DNA of 64,000 bases. Origin: Micromonospora sp. MP36 (GTDB lineage Bacteria; Actinomycetota; Actinomycetes; Mycobacteriales; Micromonosporaceae). The notes beneath the pieces are model-generated. The model saw only the letters and a list, made by a program, of their open reading frames with translations, was not told the DNA's origin and ran no database searches. Where the stretch lies: contig NZ_VSFA01000012.1 in assembly GCF_008119785.1 (NCBI RefSeq), positions 1 to 64,000 on the forward strand, in the 5' to 3' direction. Positions 49,781-58,632 of this stretch are shown here, one piece after another (position 1 is the stretch's first letter; each line of letters begins with the position of its first letter). Both the position numbers and the translations under genes were made by a program.

Positions 49781-52356
49781 CCACCATGATCATGAGTAGC
49801 GTGGCGGAGGCCCGGCTCGTGCTGGGCAAGCGGTCGACGGCCCTGCTCGGGGCGGTCGCGGCAGACCCCGGTACGCCCCTCGCCGTCGGCGTGACGGGTC
49901 CCGGCGGCCACGGCAAGACGGCTCTGCTCACCGAGCTGGCGCGGGCCCACCAGCGAGCCGGGGCAACCGTGCTGGAGGGTGTCCCGAGCCGGGCGGGCCA
50001 GGTCGACCCCGAGGCGGTGCTGCTGGTCGACGACGCGCACCTGCTCGACGACGCGCGGCTGGAGACGCTGCGCCGGCTGGTGGACGCCCGCCGGTACCGG
50101 CTGCTCGTCGGCTACCGCCCGTGGCCCCGGTCGGCGGCGCTGGCCGAGCTGACCGACGCGTTGAAGCGGGACGGGCAGCAGGTGGTGCTCACCCCGTTCA
50201 CCCCCGAGCAGACCGGCGCGTACCTCGCCGGCGTGCCCGAACTGGGCCGGCGGAACGACCTGGTCGCCTTCGTCCACGCGCAGACCGGCGGCGTCCCGCG
50301 CGACGTCGAGCGGCTGGTCCGCGGGCTGCGCGGGCAGGAGGAGCCGGTCACCGTCTCGACCGAACCGCCCCGGCCGGCCGTCCTCCAGTTCGGGCCGGAC
50401 CTGGATGAGCTGGCATCCGGCGTCCGGCGGCTGCTGCTGGCCGTCGCCGCGGGCGTACCGCTGCCGGCGGACCTGCTCGGCGTGCTGCTCGACCGGACGC
50501 CCCACGCGGTGGAGGAGCTGGTCACCGCCACCCGGGCGGCCGGCCTGCTCGGCGCCGACGGCCGGCTCTCGCCGATCGTGCGACGGGCCGTCATCGCGCT
50601 CAGCCCGGCCACCGAACGCACCGCGGTCTGGCGCCGGCTCACCGAGCTGCAGCTCGGCCGCGGCGCCGCGGTGCTCCCGCTGGTCCTGTCGTTGCGCGCG
50701 GCCGGCGTACTGGGCGACTGCCCCGCCCCCGCGCTGCAGGCCGCAGCCGAGGAGGCGCTGAGCGGCGAGCCCACCCTCGCGGCCGAACTGTTCGCCGCGG
50801 CCACGGCGGCGGGACTGCCGGCCGGCGCCCGCCAGGCGGTCGCCGCGGCGCTCGCCGGCGACCTGGACGCCGCCCTGCGGCTGGCGGACCGGCTGCTCGC
50901 CGCCGCCGACCCGGAAGACCGGGTGGAGGCGGCGACGGTGGCCGCCACGGCGCTCGCGCACCGCGGCCAGGTGAGCCGCAGCGTCGAGCTGTACCAGTGG
51001 TCGGGCAGCCCCTCCGCCGCGGCGTTCGCCGCCGTCGGCGCGCTCGCCGTCGGCCGCCCGGCCGCCGCCGCGGACATGCCCGGCGACGACCGGGCCGGGG
51101 GACCGCCCACCCTGCACGCCAGCGCCGCCCGGCTGATGGCCGAGGGCGTACGGGAGAGCCTCACCGGCCCGCCGACCACCGCCCTCTCCACGCTCGTGCA
51201 GGCCGCCGCGCTGCTGGAGCCGGACGGGCGGGCGGTGCTCCTGCCGGACAGTCCGGCCGCGCTCGCCGCGTTGACCGCGATCCACTGTGCCGAGCTGGAC
51301 ATCGCCGAGGGGGTGCTGGACCGGGCCGTCTCGACCGGCATCGGCGGGCCGCTGATGGCCCGCCGACACCGGCTGTTGCAGGCCTGGATCCTGATGGTCC
51401 GGGGCCACACCGCCGCCGCCGAGGGGCTCGCCGCGGTGGCCGCCGACCAGCGCCCGCTGGAGTCCCGCGACCTGCTCCTGGCCAGTGCGCTCCGGCTGGG
51501 CATCGCCCGGCGCAACAGCGACCTCGGGGCGCTGCATCAGGGCTGGGGACCGGCGCTGGAGGCGGTGGTCCGGCACCCCGTCGACCTGTTCACGTTGCTG
51601 CCGCTGGGCGAACTCGCGGTCGTCGGCGCCCGGCTGGGCGACCTGGGCCGGCTGGAGCCGTACCTGCGGGAGGCCTGGCTGCTGCTGGACCGGCTCGGCG
51701 GCCCGGCACTGTGGAGCGCGCCGCTGCACTGGACCGGGCTGCACGCCGCGATCCTGGCCGAGGAACCGGCGGTCGCCGACGAACACGTCGCCGCCCTACT
51801 CGCCGCCGCCGACCACAGCCGGTACGCCGCGGTGGTCTCCGCCGCCGCCGCGAACTGGGTCGAGGTGCTGCGCGGCGTGGTCGACCCGGTCCGGGTGGAG
51901 GCCGCCGCCCGCGGACTCCACGACGCCGGGCTCTACTGGGACGCCGCCCGCCTCGCCGGGCAGGCCGCGATCCGCACCTCCGACCGACGGGCGATGACCA
52001 GCCTGTTGGAGTGTGCCCGGGTGCTCCAGGGCCGGCCCGCCACGGCCCGGGGCGGGCAGCCACCCACGGGCGACGGGACGGCACCGGTCGCCGACGCCGT
52101 CACCGACCCCGCGCAGCACCGGCTCAGCGACCGCGAGCACGAGGTGGCCGAGCTGGTGCTGGCCGGACTGACCTACCGGGAGATCGGCGACCGGCTCTTC
52201 ATCTCGGCCAAGACGGTGGAGCACCACGTGGCGCGGATGCGGACCCGGCTGAACTGCGCCAACCGGGCGGAGCTGCTGGCGCTGCTGCGCACCGTCGTCG
52301 CCGACCGCTCGAGCAGCGCGGGCCGGCAGCCGTGGCCGGAACGGGCCGCACGGTGA
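49777..52356 (+). CDS. iniR: STAND/MalT-type LuxR-family regulator (IniR-like)
   Basis: This protein of about 859 residues has an N-terminal STAND ATPase (Walker A GVTGPGGHGKTALLTEL, Walker B AVLLVDDAHLL). A long TPR-like helical region (about 250-780) follows, and the C-terminal LuxR helix-turn-helix is LSDREHEVAELVLAGLTYRE, then ISAKTVEHHVARM. Mycobacterial IniR (Rv0339c) is the STAND-type activator of iniBAC; adjacency to iniBAC supports the same role. ATG 49777 overlaps the Hsp70-like stop by four bases; ATG 49786 is an alternative. The ligand is unknown here. Confidence 0.82.
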   Translation: MTTMIMSSVAEARLVLGKRSTALLGAVAADPGTPLAVGVTGPGGHGKTALLTELARAHQRAGATVLEGVPSRAGQVDPEAVLLVDDAHLLDDARLETLRRLVDARRYRLLVGYRPWPRSAALAELTDALKRDGQQVVLTPFTPEQTGAYLAGVPELGRRNDLVAFVHAQTGGVPRDVERLVRGLRGQEEPVTVSTEPPRPAVLQFGPDLDELASGVRRLLLAVAAGVPLPADLLGVLLDRTPHAVEELVTATRAAGLLGADGRLSPIVRRAVIALSPATERTAVWRRLTELQLGRGAAVLPLVLSLRAAGVLGDCPAPALQAAAEEALSGEPTLAAELFAAATAAGLPAGARQAVAAALAGDLDAALRLADRLLAAADPEDRVEAATVAATALAHRGQVSRSVELYQWSGSPSAAAFAAVGALAVGRPAAAADMPGDDRAGGPPTLHASAARLMAEGVRESLTGPPTTALSTLVQAAALLEPDGRAVLLPDSPAALAALTAIHCAELDIAEGVLDRAVSTGIGGPLMARRHRLLQAWILMVRGHTAAAEGLAAVAADQRPLESRDLLLASALRLGIARRNSDLGALHQGWGPALEAVVRHPVDLFTLLPLGELAVVGARLGDLGRLEPYLREAWLLLDRLGGPALWSAPLHWTGLHAAILAEEPAVADEHVAALLAAADHSRYAAVVSAAAANWVEVLRGVVDPVRVEAAARGLHDAGLYWDAARLAGQAAIRTSDRRAMTSLLECARVLQGRPATARGGQPPTGDGTAPVADAVTDPAQHRLSDREHEVAELVLAGLTYREIGDRLFISAKTVEHHVARMRTRLNCANRAELLALLRTVVADRSSSAGRQPWPERAAR

Positions 52357-54371
52357 GCCAGCCGGCGCCGGCGGACCGGCGGATCCGGCTCAAGCTCGCC
52401 ACGCTGGCGACCGTGCTGCTGACCCTCTGGGCGTACGCGGCGTTCCTGACCGGTCGGGACGCCGCCGATCTGGTCCGGGTCCGGGCCCTGGCGGACACCC
52501 TCGGCCAGCCCACCGACCTGCTGATCCTCAACCTGCAGGCGGAGCGCCGGCTCACCGCCGAGGCGCTGGCCGTGGCCGGCCGGGCCCGCACCGAACTGGC
52601 CGCGGCGCGCGACCGGACCGACCGGGCGGCCGACCCGGTACGCGCGTTCCCCGAGGGCCGCGACCTGCGGCTGCTCACCGCCGGCGCGGTCCGGGACCGG
52701 GCCGGCGAACTCGTCCGCCGGTTGACCGGGCTGGCCACCCTCCGGGCTGCGGTGGACGACCGGCGGCTCGACCGGGCCGGCGCGGTGGCCGGGTACGACC
52801 AGCTGATCGACGCCGCCTTCGCCGTGTACGGCCCGGAGTGGGGCGGGCGCGAGACCACGCTGGCCGGCGAGACCAGCGCGGTGATCGCGCTGGCCCGCGC
52901 GCGGGAACTGCTCGCCCGGGAGGACACGCTGCTCACCGCCGCCCTGATCGGCGGCCGGATCAGCGCCGACGACCGCCATCGGCTGGCCGAGCTGGTGGCC
53001 AACCAGCGCTACGCCCGGACCACCGCGGCCGCGCAGCTGCCGGCCGCCGGCCAGGACCAGCACCGGCGGCTGGTGGAGGGTCCCCGGTTCGCTGGTCTGC
53101 GCGAACTGGAGGACCGGCTGCTCGGGACGGCCGGTGCCGCCACGACGGGGATCAGCGCGCAGAGTTGGCGGGCCGCCGTCGACCCGGCGCTGAGCGGACT
53201 GCGCGAACTGGTGATCACCACCGCGCGCACCAGCGTCGAGCGGGCCGCACCGGGGGCCGCCCTGGTGGTCGCGCGGACCGGCGCGGTGGTGGGGCTCGGG
53301 CTGGTCGCGGTGCTCGTCGTGCTGTTCGGCTGGTCCGGCACCGTGCGCCGGCTGGCCGGCGGGTCGGACCGGCCGGCCTCGCTCCCCTTCACCCAGGCCC
53401 CGACGATCCGGATGCGGCCGGTCGAAGCCGGGCCCGCCGGCGCTCCACCCGCCGGCCCCGGCGACCTGCCGGGTTCCGATGCCGCCGGCCGGCGCGACCC
53501 GGCGTCCGAGGCGGCCACCCGCGAGCTGTTCCTGCGGCTCACCCAGCGCAACCAGGCCCTGCTGCACGATCAGCTCAACCTGCTCGACGCCATGGAGCGG
53601 CGCGATCGCGCGGCGGAGGAGACCGCCGACCTGTTCCGGCTCGACCATCTTGCCACCCGGATCCGGCGTAACGTCGAGAAGCTGGTCACCCTCGCCGGCG
53701 CGACACCGGCCCGCCGCTGGCGACGGCCGGTGCCGCTGCTCGACGTGGTACGCGGGGCGGTCGCCGAGGTGCCGGACTACCACCGCGTCCTGGTCGCACC
53801 GCACTGGCCGTGGTCGCTCGCCGGGACCGCCGTCACGGACGTCGTCCACCTGCTGGCCGAGCTGATCGAGAACGGGCTGACCTGCTCACCGGAGCACACC
53901 AGCGTGCGGGTCGCCGGTGAGCCGGGGCCGCCCGGCTGCTCGGTGGTGATCGCCGACGACGGGCCCGGCCTGACCGCCGCCGCGCTGGCCGAGGCGAACG
54001 ACCTGCTGGCCCACCCGCCACCGGACGGCCCGCCCGCCGGCCGGGCCGGGCTGTACGTCGCCGCCCTGCTCGCCGCCCGCTGCGGCGCCCGGGTCTCGCT
54101 GCGTCCGGGCCCCCGCGGCGGGACCGCGGCCGTCGTGCTGCTTCCGGTCGGCCTGGTCACCGGGACCGGGCCCGAGGATGGCACTCTTGCCGGGACGCGG
54201 CCTCGGGTGTCGGCCGGCGTACCGCACCCGCGGACGTCGGCCGAGGGTGTCCACGGGGGCGGGCTGCCCACCCGGGTGCGCCGCCCCGGGGTCGGCCGGC
54301 CCGCACCCGGCACCACCGGCCCCGACACCGCCGGGATCCCGCTCGGGGAACGCAGCGAGAGGACGAGATGA
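52353..54371 (+). CDS. Conservon-type sensor histidine kinase (CvnA-like, NIT domain)
   Basis: This 672-residue protein has two membrane helices (about 14-30 and 303-325) around an outer nitrate/nitrite-sensor-like helical bundle. A cytoplasmic dimerisation region follows (LFRLDHLATRIRRNVEKLVT), then a GHKL ATPase with N-box ELIENGLTCSP and G1 VIADDGPGL. The HxxxR pattern DHLATRIRRN is that of CvnA kinases. GTG 52353 overlaps the regulator's stop by four bases. The tail ends in GERSERTR just before the next ATG. Confidence 0.87.
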   Translation: MSQPAPADRRIRLKLATLATVLLTLWAYAAFLTGRDAADLVRVRALADTLGQPTDLLILNLQAERRLTAEALAVAGRARTELAAARDRTDRAADPVRAFPEGRDLRLLTAGAVRDRAGELVRRLTGLATLRAAVDDRRLDRAGAVAGYDQLIDAAFAVYGPEWGGRETTLAGETSAVIALARARELLAREDTLLTAALIGGRISADDRHRLAELVANQRYARTTAAAQLPAAGQDQHRRLVEGPRFAGLRELEDRLLGTAGAATTGISAQSWRAAVDPALSGLRELVITTARTSVERAAPGAALVVARTGAVVGLGLVAVLVVLFGWSGTVRRLAGGSDRPASLPFTQAPTIRMRPVEAGPAGAPPAGPGDLPGSDAAGRRDPASEAATRELFLRLTQRNQALLHDQLNLLDAMERRDRAAEETADLFRLDHLATRIRRNVEKLVTLAGATPARRWRRPVPLLDVVRGAVAEVPDYHRVLVAPHWPWSLAGTAVTDVVHLLAELIENGLTCSPEHTSVRVAGEPGPPGCSVVIADDGPGLTAAALAEANDLLAHPPPDGPPAGRAGLYVAALLAARCGARVSLRPGPRGGTAAVVLLPVGLVTGTGPEDGTLAGTRPRVSAGVPHPRTSAEGVHGGGLPTRVRRPGVGRPAPGTTGPDTAGIPLGERSERTR

Positions 54372-54811
54372 CACATCCAGTGGCCACCGTGGACAGCCTG
54401 ACCGCCGCCCTGGACGGCCTGGTCGACCGAGTGCCCGGGGCCGAGTTCGCCGTGATCCTCTCCCCCGACGGCCTGCTGCTCGCCCGGTCCCGACAGGTGA
54501 CGGATGACATGGCCGAGCAGATCTCCAGCGTGGTCAGCGGCATGTACTCGTTGGGCCTGGCCGCCACCCGGGTGTGCGCCACCGGCGCGCTGCGGCAGGT
54601 GGTCATGCAGATGTCGCGCGCGTTCGTGTTCGTCGCCACCACCCGGGGCGGGGCCATCCTCACCGTCCGGATGGGCGGTGAGGCCGACGTCGGCGATATG
54701 GCGTACGAGGTGGCGCTCTTCGCGGCGCAGGCCGAGCGGGACCTGCCGGTGTACCTTCCGGCTCGGGCGGCGACAGTCGGGGGCAGCGGTGCGGACCACT
54801 GGCGGCCATGA
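54368..54811 (+). CDS. Roadblock/LC7 domain protein (CvnB-like)
   Basis: This 147-residue protein has the roadblock fold (LDGLVDRVPGAEFAVILSPDG, SSVVSGMYSLG, RAFVFVATTRGGAILTVRMG). In conservons CvnB binds the kinase and the small GTPase. ATG 54368 overlaps the kinase stop by four bases, and its end overlaps the DUF742 start by 23 bases, so all are coupled. Confidence 0.92.
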   Translation: MTHPVATVDSLTAALDGLVDRVPGAEFAVILSPDGLLLARSRQVTDDMAEQISSVVSGMYSLGLAATRVCATGALRQVVMQMSRAFVFVATTRGGAILTVRMGGEADVGDMAYEVALFAAQAERDLPVYLPARAATVGGSGADHWRP

Positions 54812-55169
54812 CGAGGCCTGGTACGACGACGACGCCGGACCGGTGGCCCGCCCGTACACGATGACGCGCGGGCGGACCGCGTCCGACCACGGCCAGCTGG
54901 ACGTCATCTCCCTGGTGGTCGCCCGACGGGCGGTGCCCGACTCCGCGCAACTGTTTCCCGAACAGGCCCGGATCGTCGAGCGGTGCCGGCGTCCACTGTC
55001 GGTGGCGGAGGTAGCTGCCGGGCTGGACCTGCCGTTGGGTACCGTCCGGGTACTGCTCGGCGATCTGTTGGGGGCCGGGCTGATCGAGATGCACGAGCCG
55101 CCGACGCTGTCCGGGAGGCCGTCGCGGGAACTGCTCGAGGCGATCCTCGCCGGGCTCCGCGCGCTCTGA
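54789..55169 (+). CDS. DUF742 protein (CvnC-like)
   Basis: This 126-residue protein has the DUF742 core: ARPYTMTRGRT, LPLGTVRVLLGDLLGAGLIE and a winged-helix look (VAEVAAGLDL). GTG 54789 lies inside the roadblock gene with GGGGG upstream. CvnC normally precedes a small GTPase gene (CvnD); here the next gene encodes a membrane protein instead, so the usual quartet is incomplete. Confidence 0.9.
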   Translation: MRTTGGHDEAWYDDDAGPVARPYTMTRGRTASDHGQLDVISLVVARRAVPDSAQLFPEQARIVERCRRPLSVAEVAAGLDLPLGTVRVLLGDLLGAGLIEMHEPPTLSGRPSRELLEAILAGLRAL

Positions 55170-55231
55170 GCCAGCGGGACCGGAGGACGCGGACGCCGGT
55201 CCGAGGGACGATCTCAAAGGGGGAGGGCGCA

Positions 55232-55972
55232 GTGCCGGCACCACCGTCCCAGCCACGGCGGACCGTGGCGATCATCTTGTTGGACGGGATCGTCGCCGCG
55301 GCCCGGACCGCCCGGCGCGCCCTCGCCGGCCGGGGCGGGGGCTCGCGCCTCGCCCAGGTGGCCATCCTCGCCTCGCTGGGCGTGCTGCTGGCGACGGCGT
55401 ACTCGGTCGTCACGGTGCTGCGTACGCCGGAACGGCTGACCCCGGTGGCCGTCGAGCCGCCACCGGACCTGGCGGTGGCCGACGCGCCGGCCACCGGAAC
55501 GCCCGGCGAGCAGCCCGAACCGACCAGCGCCACGCCCCGGGCGTCCGCACACGCCACGACCACCGCTCCGCCCGCCGCACCGCCGGTCGGCCGGCCGTCG
55601 GGCAGCGCCCCGTCGGCGACCAGCGCCGCCCCGCCCACGCCGGTCGCGCTGCGCGCCGATTTCGCCGTTGAGAACACCGCCCTGCTCAGCTACGGCGCCG
55701 CGGTGACGATCACCAACCCGGGCGTGGCCGGGGCGACGGACTGGCAACTGGTCATCGTGCTGCCCCGGGAGTCGCTCGAGGTCAGCTCGGTCACCGGGGC
55801 CCGGGCCAGCCGGGACGGCGCGACGTGGACCTTCGTGCCGGAGGGGAGCGCCGGGGCGGTGCCCGGCCGCGGCGCGGCCCGGGTGACGTTCCGGGTGAAC
55901 GGCGCGGCGATCAGCGCCACGCCCAGGTCGTGCACCATCGACGGCGTCGCCTGCACCGGCCTGCCGAACTGA
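55232..55972 (+). CDS. Membrane-anchored protein with CBM2-like exported domain
   Basis: This 246-residue protein has one membrane helix (about 45-67), a Thr/Pro/Ala linker and a C-terminal domain of about 105 residues (ADFAVENTALLSYGAAVTIT, WQLVIVLP, ATWTFVPEG, then a Cys pair). The domain resembles family 2 carbohydrate-binding modules in strand pattern and Cys pair. GTG 55232 has GGGGGAGGG upstream. It sits 62 bases after the DUF742 gene in the position where the conservon GTPase would be. Confidence 0.72.
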   Translation: MPAPPSQPRRTVAIILLDGIVAAARTARRALAGRGGGSRLAQVAILASLGVLLATAYSVVTVLRTPERLTPVAVEPPPDLAVADAPATGTPGEQPEPTSATPRASAHATTTAPPAAPPVGRPSGSAPSATSAAPPTPVALRADFAVENTALLSYGAAVTITNPGVAGATDWQLVIVLPRESLEVSSVTGARASRDGATWTFVPEGSAGAVPGRGAARVTFRVNGAAISATPRSCTIDGVACTGLPN

Positions 55973-56059
55973 CCGGCCGGCCCGGCGCCGGGGGGCAGGT
56001 CCGCCCGGCGGCGGGCGCACGACCGGCGGTCCCGGTCGGCGGCGGGCTCGGCGACGTGG

Positions 56060-56440
56060 TCAGGGCCGGTCGGCGGACGGCACGGCGCAGGCCGCGGTGC
56101 CGCCGGGCAGGCGGTGGCGGTTGCGGGCCACCCAGCGGTACGCCGGCCAGGCGGCGGCCCGGACCGGAGGGAACCGCAGACCGGCCCCGGCGATCCGCCA
56201 CAGCGGGCCGCTGTCGCCGAGCAGCCGGGCGATGGCATCCGGCCCCGCGGCGCGTACGCCGTCGGCGCCGACCCACTGGACCGCCTCCTCGCACTCCGCC
56301 TCGGTCAGGCCGAGCGCGTCGAGGTCGGCGAATTGCCAGGGCAGCACCCGGGCCCGGGTCGGGATCCGGCGCTCGATGAACTCGGCGCAGCGGGTGCAGA
56401 ACGCGCAGTCGCCGTCGTAGACGAAGGTCGACGTCTCCAT
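56060..56440 (-). CDS. DCC-family thiol-disulfide oxidoreductase-like protein (DUF393)
   Basis: This 126-residue protein starts with the family motif FVYDGDCAFCTRCAEF (DxDCxxC) and continues with LPWQFADLDALGLTEAE and GPLWRIAGAGLRFPPV. The family has a thioredoxin-like fold with a presumed redox CxxC; partners are unknown. ATG 56440 places the motif at residue 9, as usual. It is divergent from the intein-bearing radical SAM gene. Confidence 0.9.
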   Translation of the reverse strand: METSTFVYDGDCAFCTRCAEFIERRIPTRARVLPWQFADLDALGLTEAECEEAVQWVGADGVRAAGPDAIARLLGDSGPLWRIAGAGLRFPPVRAAAWPAYRWVARNRHRLPGGTAACAVPSADRP

Positions 56441-56507
56441 GCCCCCCATCCTGCACCCGCCGCCCCGCGTTCGGACCCGGGTGTCCGGCGAGTCACTTGC
56501 ACTCTCC

Positions 56508-56523
56508 TCGTACACGTGTTCGA
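56508..56523 (+). promoter_or_regulatory. LexA-like SOS box
   Basis: TCGTAC-ACGT-GTTCGA matches the actinobacterial SOS box TCGAAC-N4-GTTCGA with a single mismatch. It ends 10 bases before GTG 56533. Control of this gene by LexA after DNA damage is expected. Confidence 0.65.
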
Positions 56524-56532
56524 ATAGTGCCC

Positions 56533-58596
56533 GTGCGCTGGGACAACCTTTCCGCTCCCCCGGATGAGGGGGTCCCCGGTCGGGCAGCGCCAGCGACTCC
56601 ACCCCTGCCGCTGGCGCTACCCGGCGCGGTTGCCCGCACCTTCGACACCCCCGGCTTCGCCGGGATGACCTTCTACGAGGTGCAGGCGAAGTCAATCATC
56701 AACCGGGTGCCCGGCACGTCCCGCGTGCCGTTCGAGTGGACGATCAACCCATACCGTGGCTGCAGCCATGCGTGTGTTTACTGCATCTCCGGCGACACCC
56801 CGATTCTGATGGCGGACGGGCGGACGAAGCCGATCAGCGAGCTGGAGCCGGGCGACCGGATCTACGGCACCGAGCGGCGGGGCGCCTACCGGCGGTACGT
56901 CGTTACGACGGTTCTCGACAAGTGGTCGACGGTGAAGCGGGCCTACCGGGTGACCTTGGAGGACGGCACCACGCTGGCCGCCAGCGGCGATCACCGTTTC
57001 CTGTCCGACCGGGGCTGGAAGTACGTGACCGGCGCGATGAACGGTGGTGGACGACGTCCCTACCTGACCACCAACAACCGCCTGATCGGCACCGGCCGCT
57101 TCGCGACCCCGCCGAAGCACTCGGCCGACTACCGCCGGGGCTACCTGTGCGGAATGGTGCGGGGTGACGCCCACCTCGGTGCCCACTCGTACGCCCATGG
57201 GACGGTGCACCAATTCCGGTTGGCCCTCGTCAACGGCGAGGCGCTGGACCGCACGCAGCGATTCCTGACCGACGCGGGCGTCGAGACCGAGCGCTTCTCC
57301 TTCGCCCCTGCCAGTGCAACCCGGCGGGCGGTAACCGCCGTCCGGACGTCGGAGCAGCGCGACATCGAGGCCATCACGGAGCTGATCCGGTGGCCGGACG
57401 CTCCCGGTGACGACTGGCGGCTGGGCTTTCTCGCCGGCATCTTCGACGCCGAGGGCAGTTGCAGCCGGGGCATCTTCCGGATCAGCAACAGCGACGACCG
57501 GATCCTTGAGGAGACCGGCGCCGCCATGAACCACTTCGGGTTCACCTGGGTGCTCAAGGATCCTGGTCTGCCGAACCAAGTGCGGCAGATCCGGTTGACG
57601 GGCGGCTTGCCCGAGAGGCTGCGCTTCTTCCACCTGACCGACCCGGCCATCACCCGCAAGCGTTCCATCGAGGGGGCGGCGCTCAAGTGCCAGGCGGCGC
57701 TGCGGGTGGTGAGCATCGAGGACCTCGGGCTGGAGCTGCCGCTGTGGGACATCACCACGGGCACCGGCGACTTCATCGCCAACGGCGTGGTCAGCCACAA
57801 CTGCTTCGCCCGCAACACCCACACCTACCTCGACCTCGATGCCGGCGCGGACTTCGACCGGAAGGTGATCGTCAAGGTCAACGCCGGCGAGCTGGTCCGT
57901 CGCGAGCTGGCCGCCCCGCGCTGGCGCGGCGCGCACCTCGCCATGGGCACCAATGTGGACTGCTACCAGCGGGCCGAGGGACGCTACCGGCTGATGCCGC
58001 CGATCCTCGAGGCGCTGCGCGACTTCGCGAACCCGTTCTCGATCCTGACCAAGGGCACCCTGATCCTGCGGGACCTGCCGCTGCTCCGCCAGGCCGCCGA
58101 GGTCACCCGGGTCGGGCTCTCCTACTCGGTGGGCTTCGTCGACGAGGCACTGTGGCGCGCGGTCGAGCCGGGCACTCCCAGCCCCCGCCGCCGGCTGGAC
58201 GCCGTCCGGCAGCTCACCGACGCCGGGTTCGAGGTGGGGGTGCTGATGGCGCCGATCCTGCCGGGGCTCAGCGACGACGACGAGTCGATCGAGGCGACCG
58301 TTTCGGCGATCGCCGCGGCCGGGGCGGCCAGCGTGACGCCGCTCGCGCTGCACCTGCGCCCCGGCGCCCGCGAGTGGTACGCGCACTGGCTGGCCCGGGA
58401 GTTTCCCCAGCTGGTCCCCCGCTACCGCCAGCTCTACCGGGCCGGCGCGTACGCGCCGCAGGCGTACCAGCGGGAGCTGACCGCGCGGGTGCGGATCGCG
58501 GCCCGCAGGCACGGGCTGCACCGGGGCGAGCGGGGCGACAACCGCAGGCTGCCCGAGCCGCCGCCGGCCCCGGCGGAACAGTTGACGCTGCTCTGA
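56533..58596 (+). CDS. Rv2578c-family radical SAM protein interrupted by an intein
   Basis: The precursor has 687 residues. After removal of the 340-residue intein the ligated protein has about 347, the size of the Rv2578c family. The radical SAM motif is split: GCSHACVY, then the intein, then CFARNTHTY, which restores CSHACVYC. The rest is typical: MGTNVDCYQRAE, FSILTKGTLILRD, GVLMAPILPGLSDDDE. The family is related in outline to spore photoproduct lyase and is presumed to act in DNA repair. GTG 56533 gives the conserved MRWDNL start; TTG 56497 is only a longer frame. Confidence 0.92.
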   Translation: MRWDNLSAPPDEGVPGRAAPATPPLPLALPGAVARTFDTPGFAGMTFYEVQAKSIINRVPGTSRVPFEWTINPYRGCSHACVYCISGDTPILMADGRTKPISELEPGDRIYGTERRGAYRRYVVTTVLDKWSTVKRAYRVTLEDGTTLAASGDHRFLSDRGWKYVTGAMNGGGRRPYLTTNNRLIGTGRFATPPKHSADYRRGYLCGMVRGDAHLGAHSYAHGTVHQFRLALVNGEALDRTQRFLTDAGVETERFSFAPASATRRAVTAVRTSEQRDIEAITELIRWPDAPGDDWRLGFLAGIFDAEGSCSRGIFRISNSDDRILEETGAAMNHFGFTWVLKDPGLPNQVRQIRLTGGLPERLRFFHLTDPAITRKRSIEGAALKCQAALRVVSIEDLGLELPLWDITTGTGDFIANGVVSHNCFARNTHTYLDLDAGADFDRKVIVKVNAGELVRRELAAPRWRGAHLAMGTNVDCYQRAEGRYRLMPPILEALRDFANPFSILTKGTLILRDLPLLRQAAEVTRVGLSYSVGFVDEALWRAVEPGTPSPRRRLDAVRQLTDAGFEVGVLMAPILPGLSDDDESIEATVSAIAAAGAASVTPLALHLRPGAREWYAHWLAREFPQLVPRYRQLYRAGAYAPQAYQRELTARVRIAARRHGLHRGERGDNRRLPEPPPAPAEQLTLL
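56782..57801 (+). other. Intein with LAGLIDADG homing endonuclease (340 aa)
   Basis: The intein starts at Cys (CISGDTPILMADG, block A) and ends with the splice motif ANGVVSHN, followed by extein Cys. Block B is GTTLAASGDHRFLS with the conserved His, and block F is LWDITTGTGDFIAN. Two LAGLIDADG-like helices, YLCGMVRGDAHLG and FLAGIFDAEGSC, show a full homing endonuclease rather than a mini-intein. Insertion is at the third Cys of the iron-sulfur motif, so the host enzyme cannot bind its cluster until splicing is complete. Confidence 0.92.
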
Positions 58597-58632
58597 GCAG
58601 CGGCCGGAGAACGACCGGGTTAGGCTCGCAGC

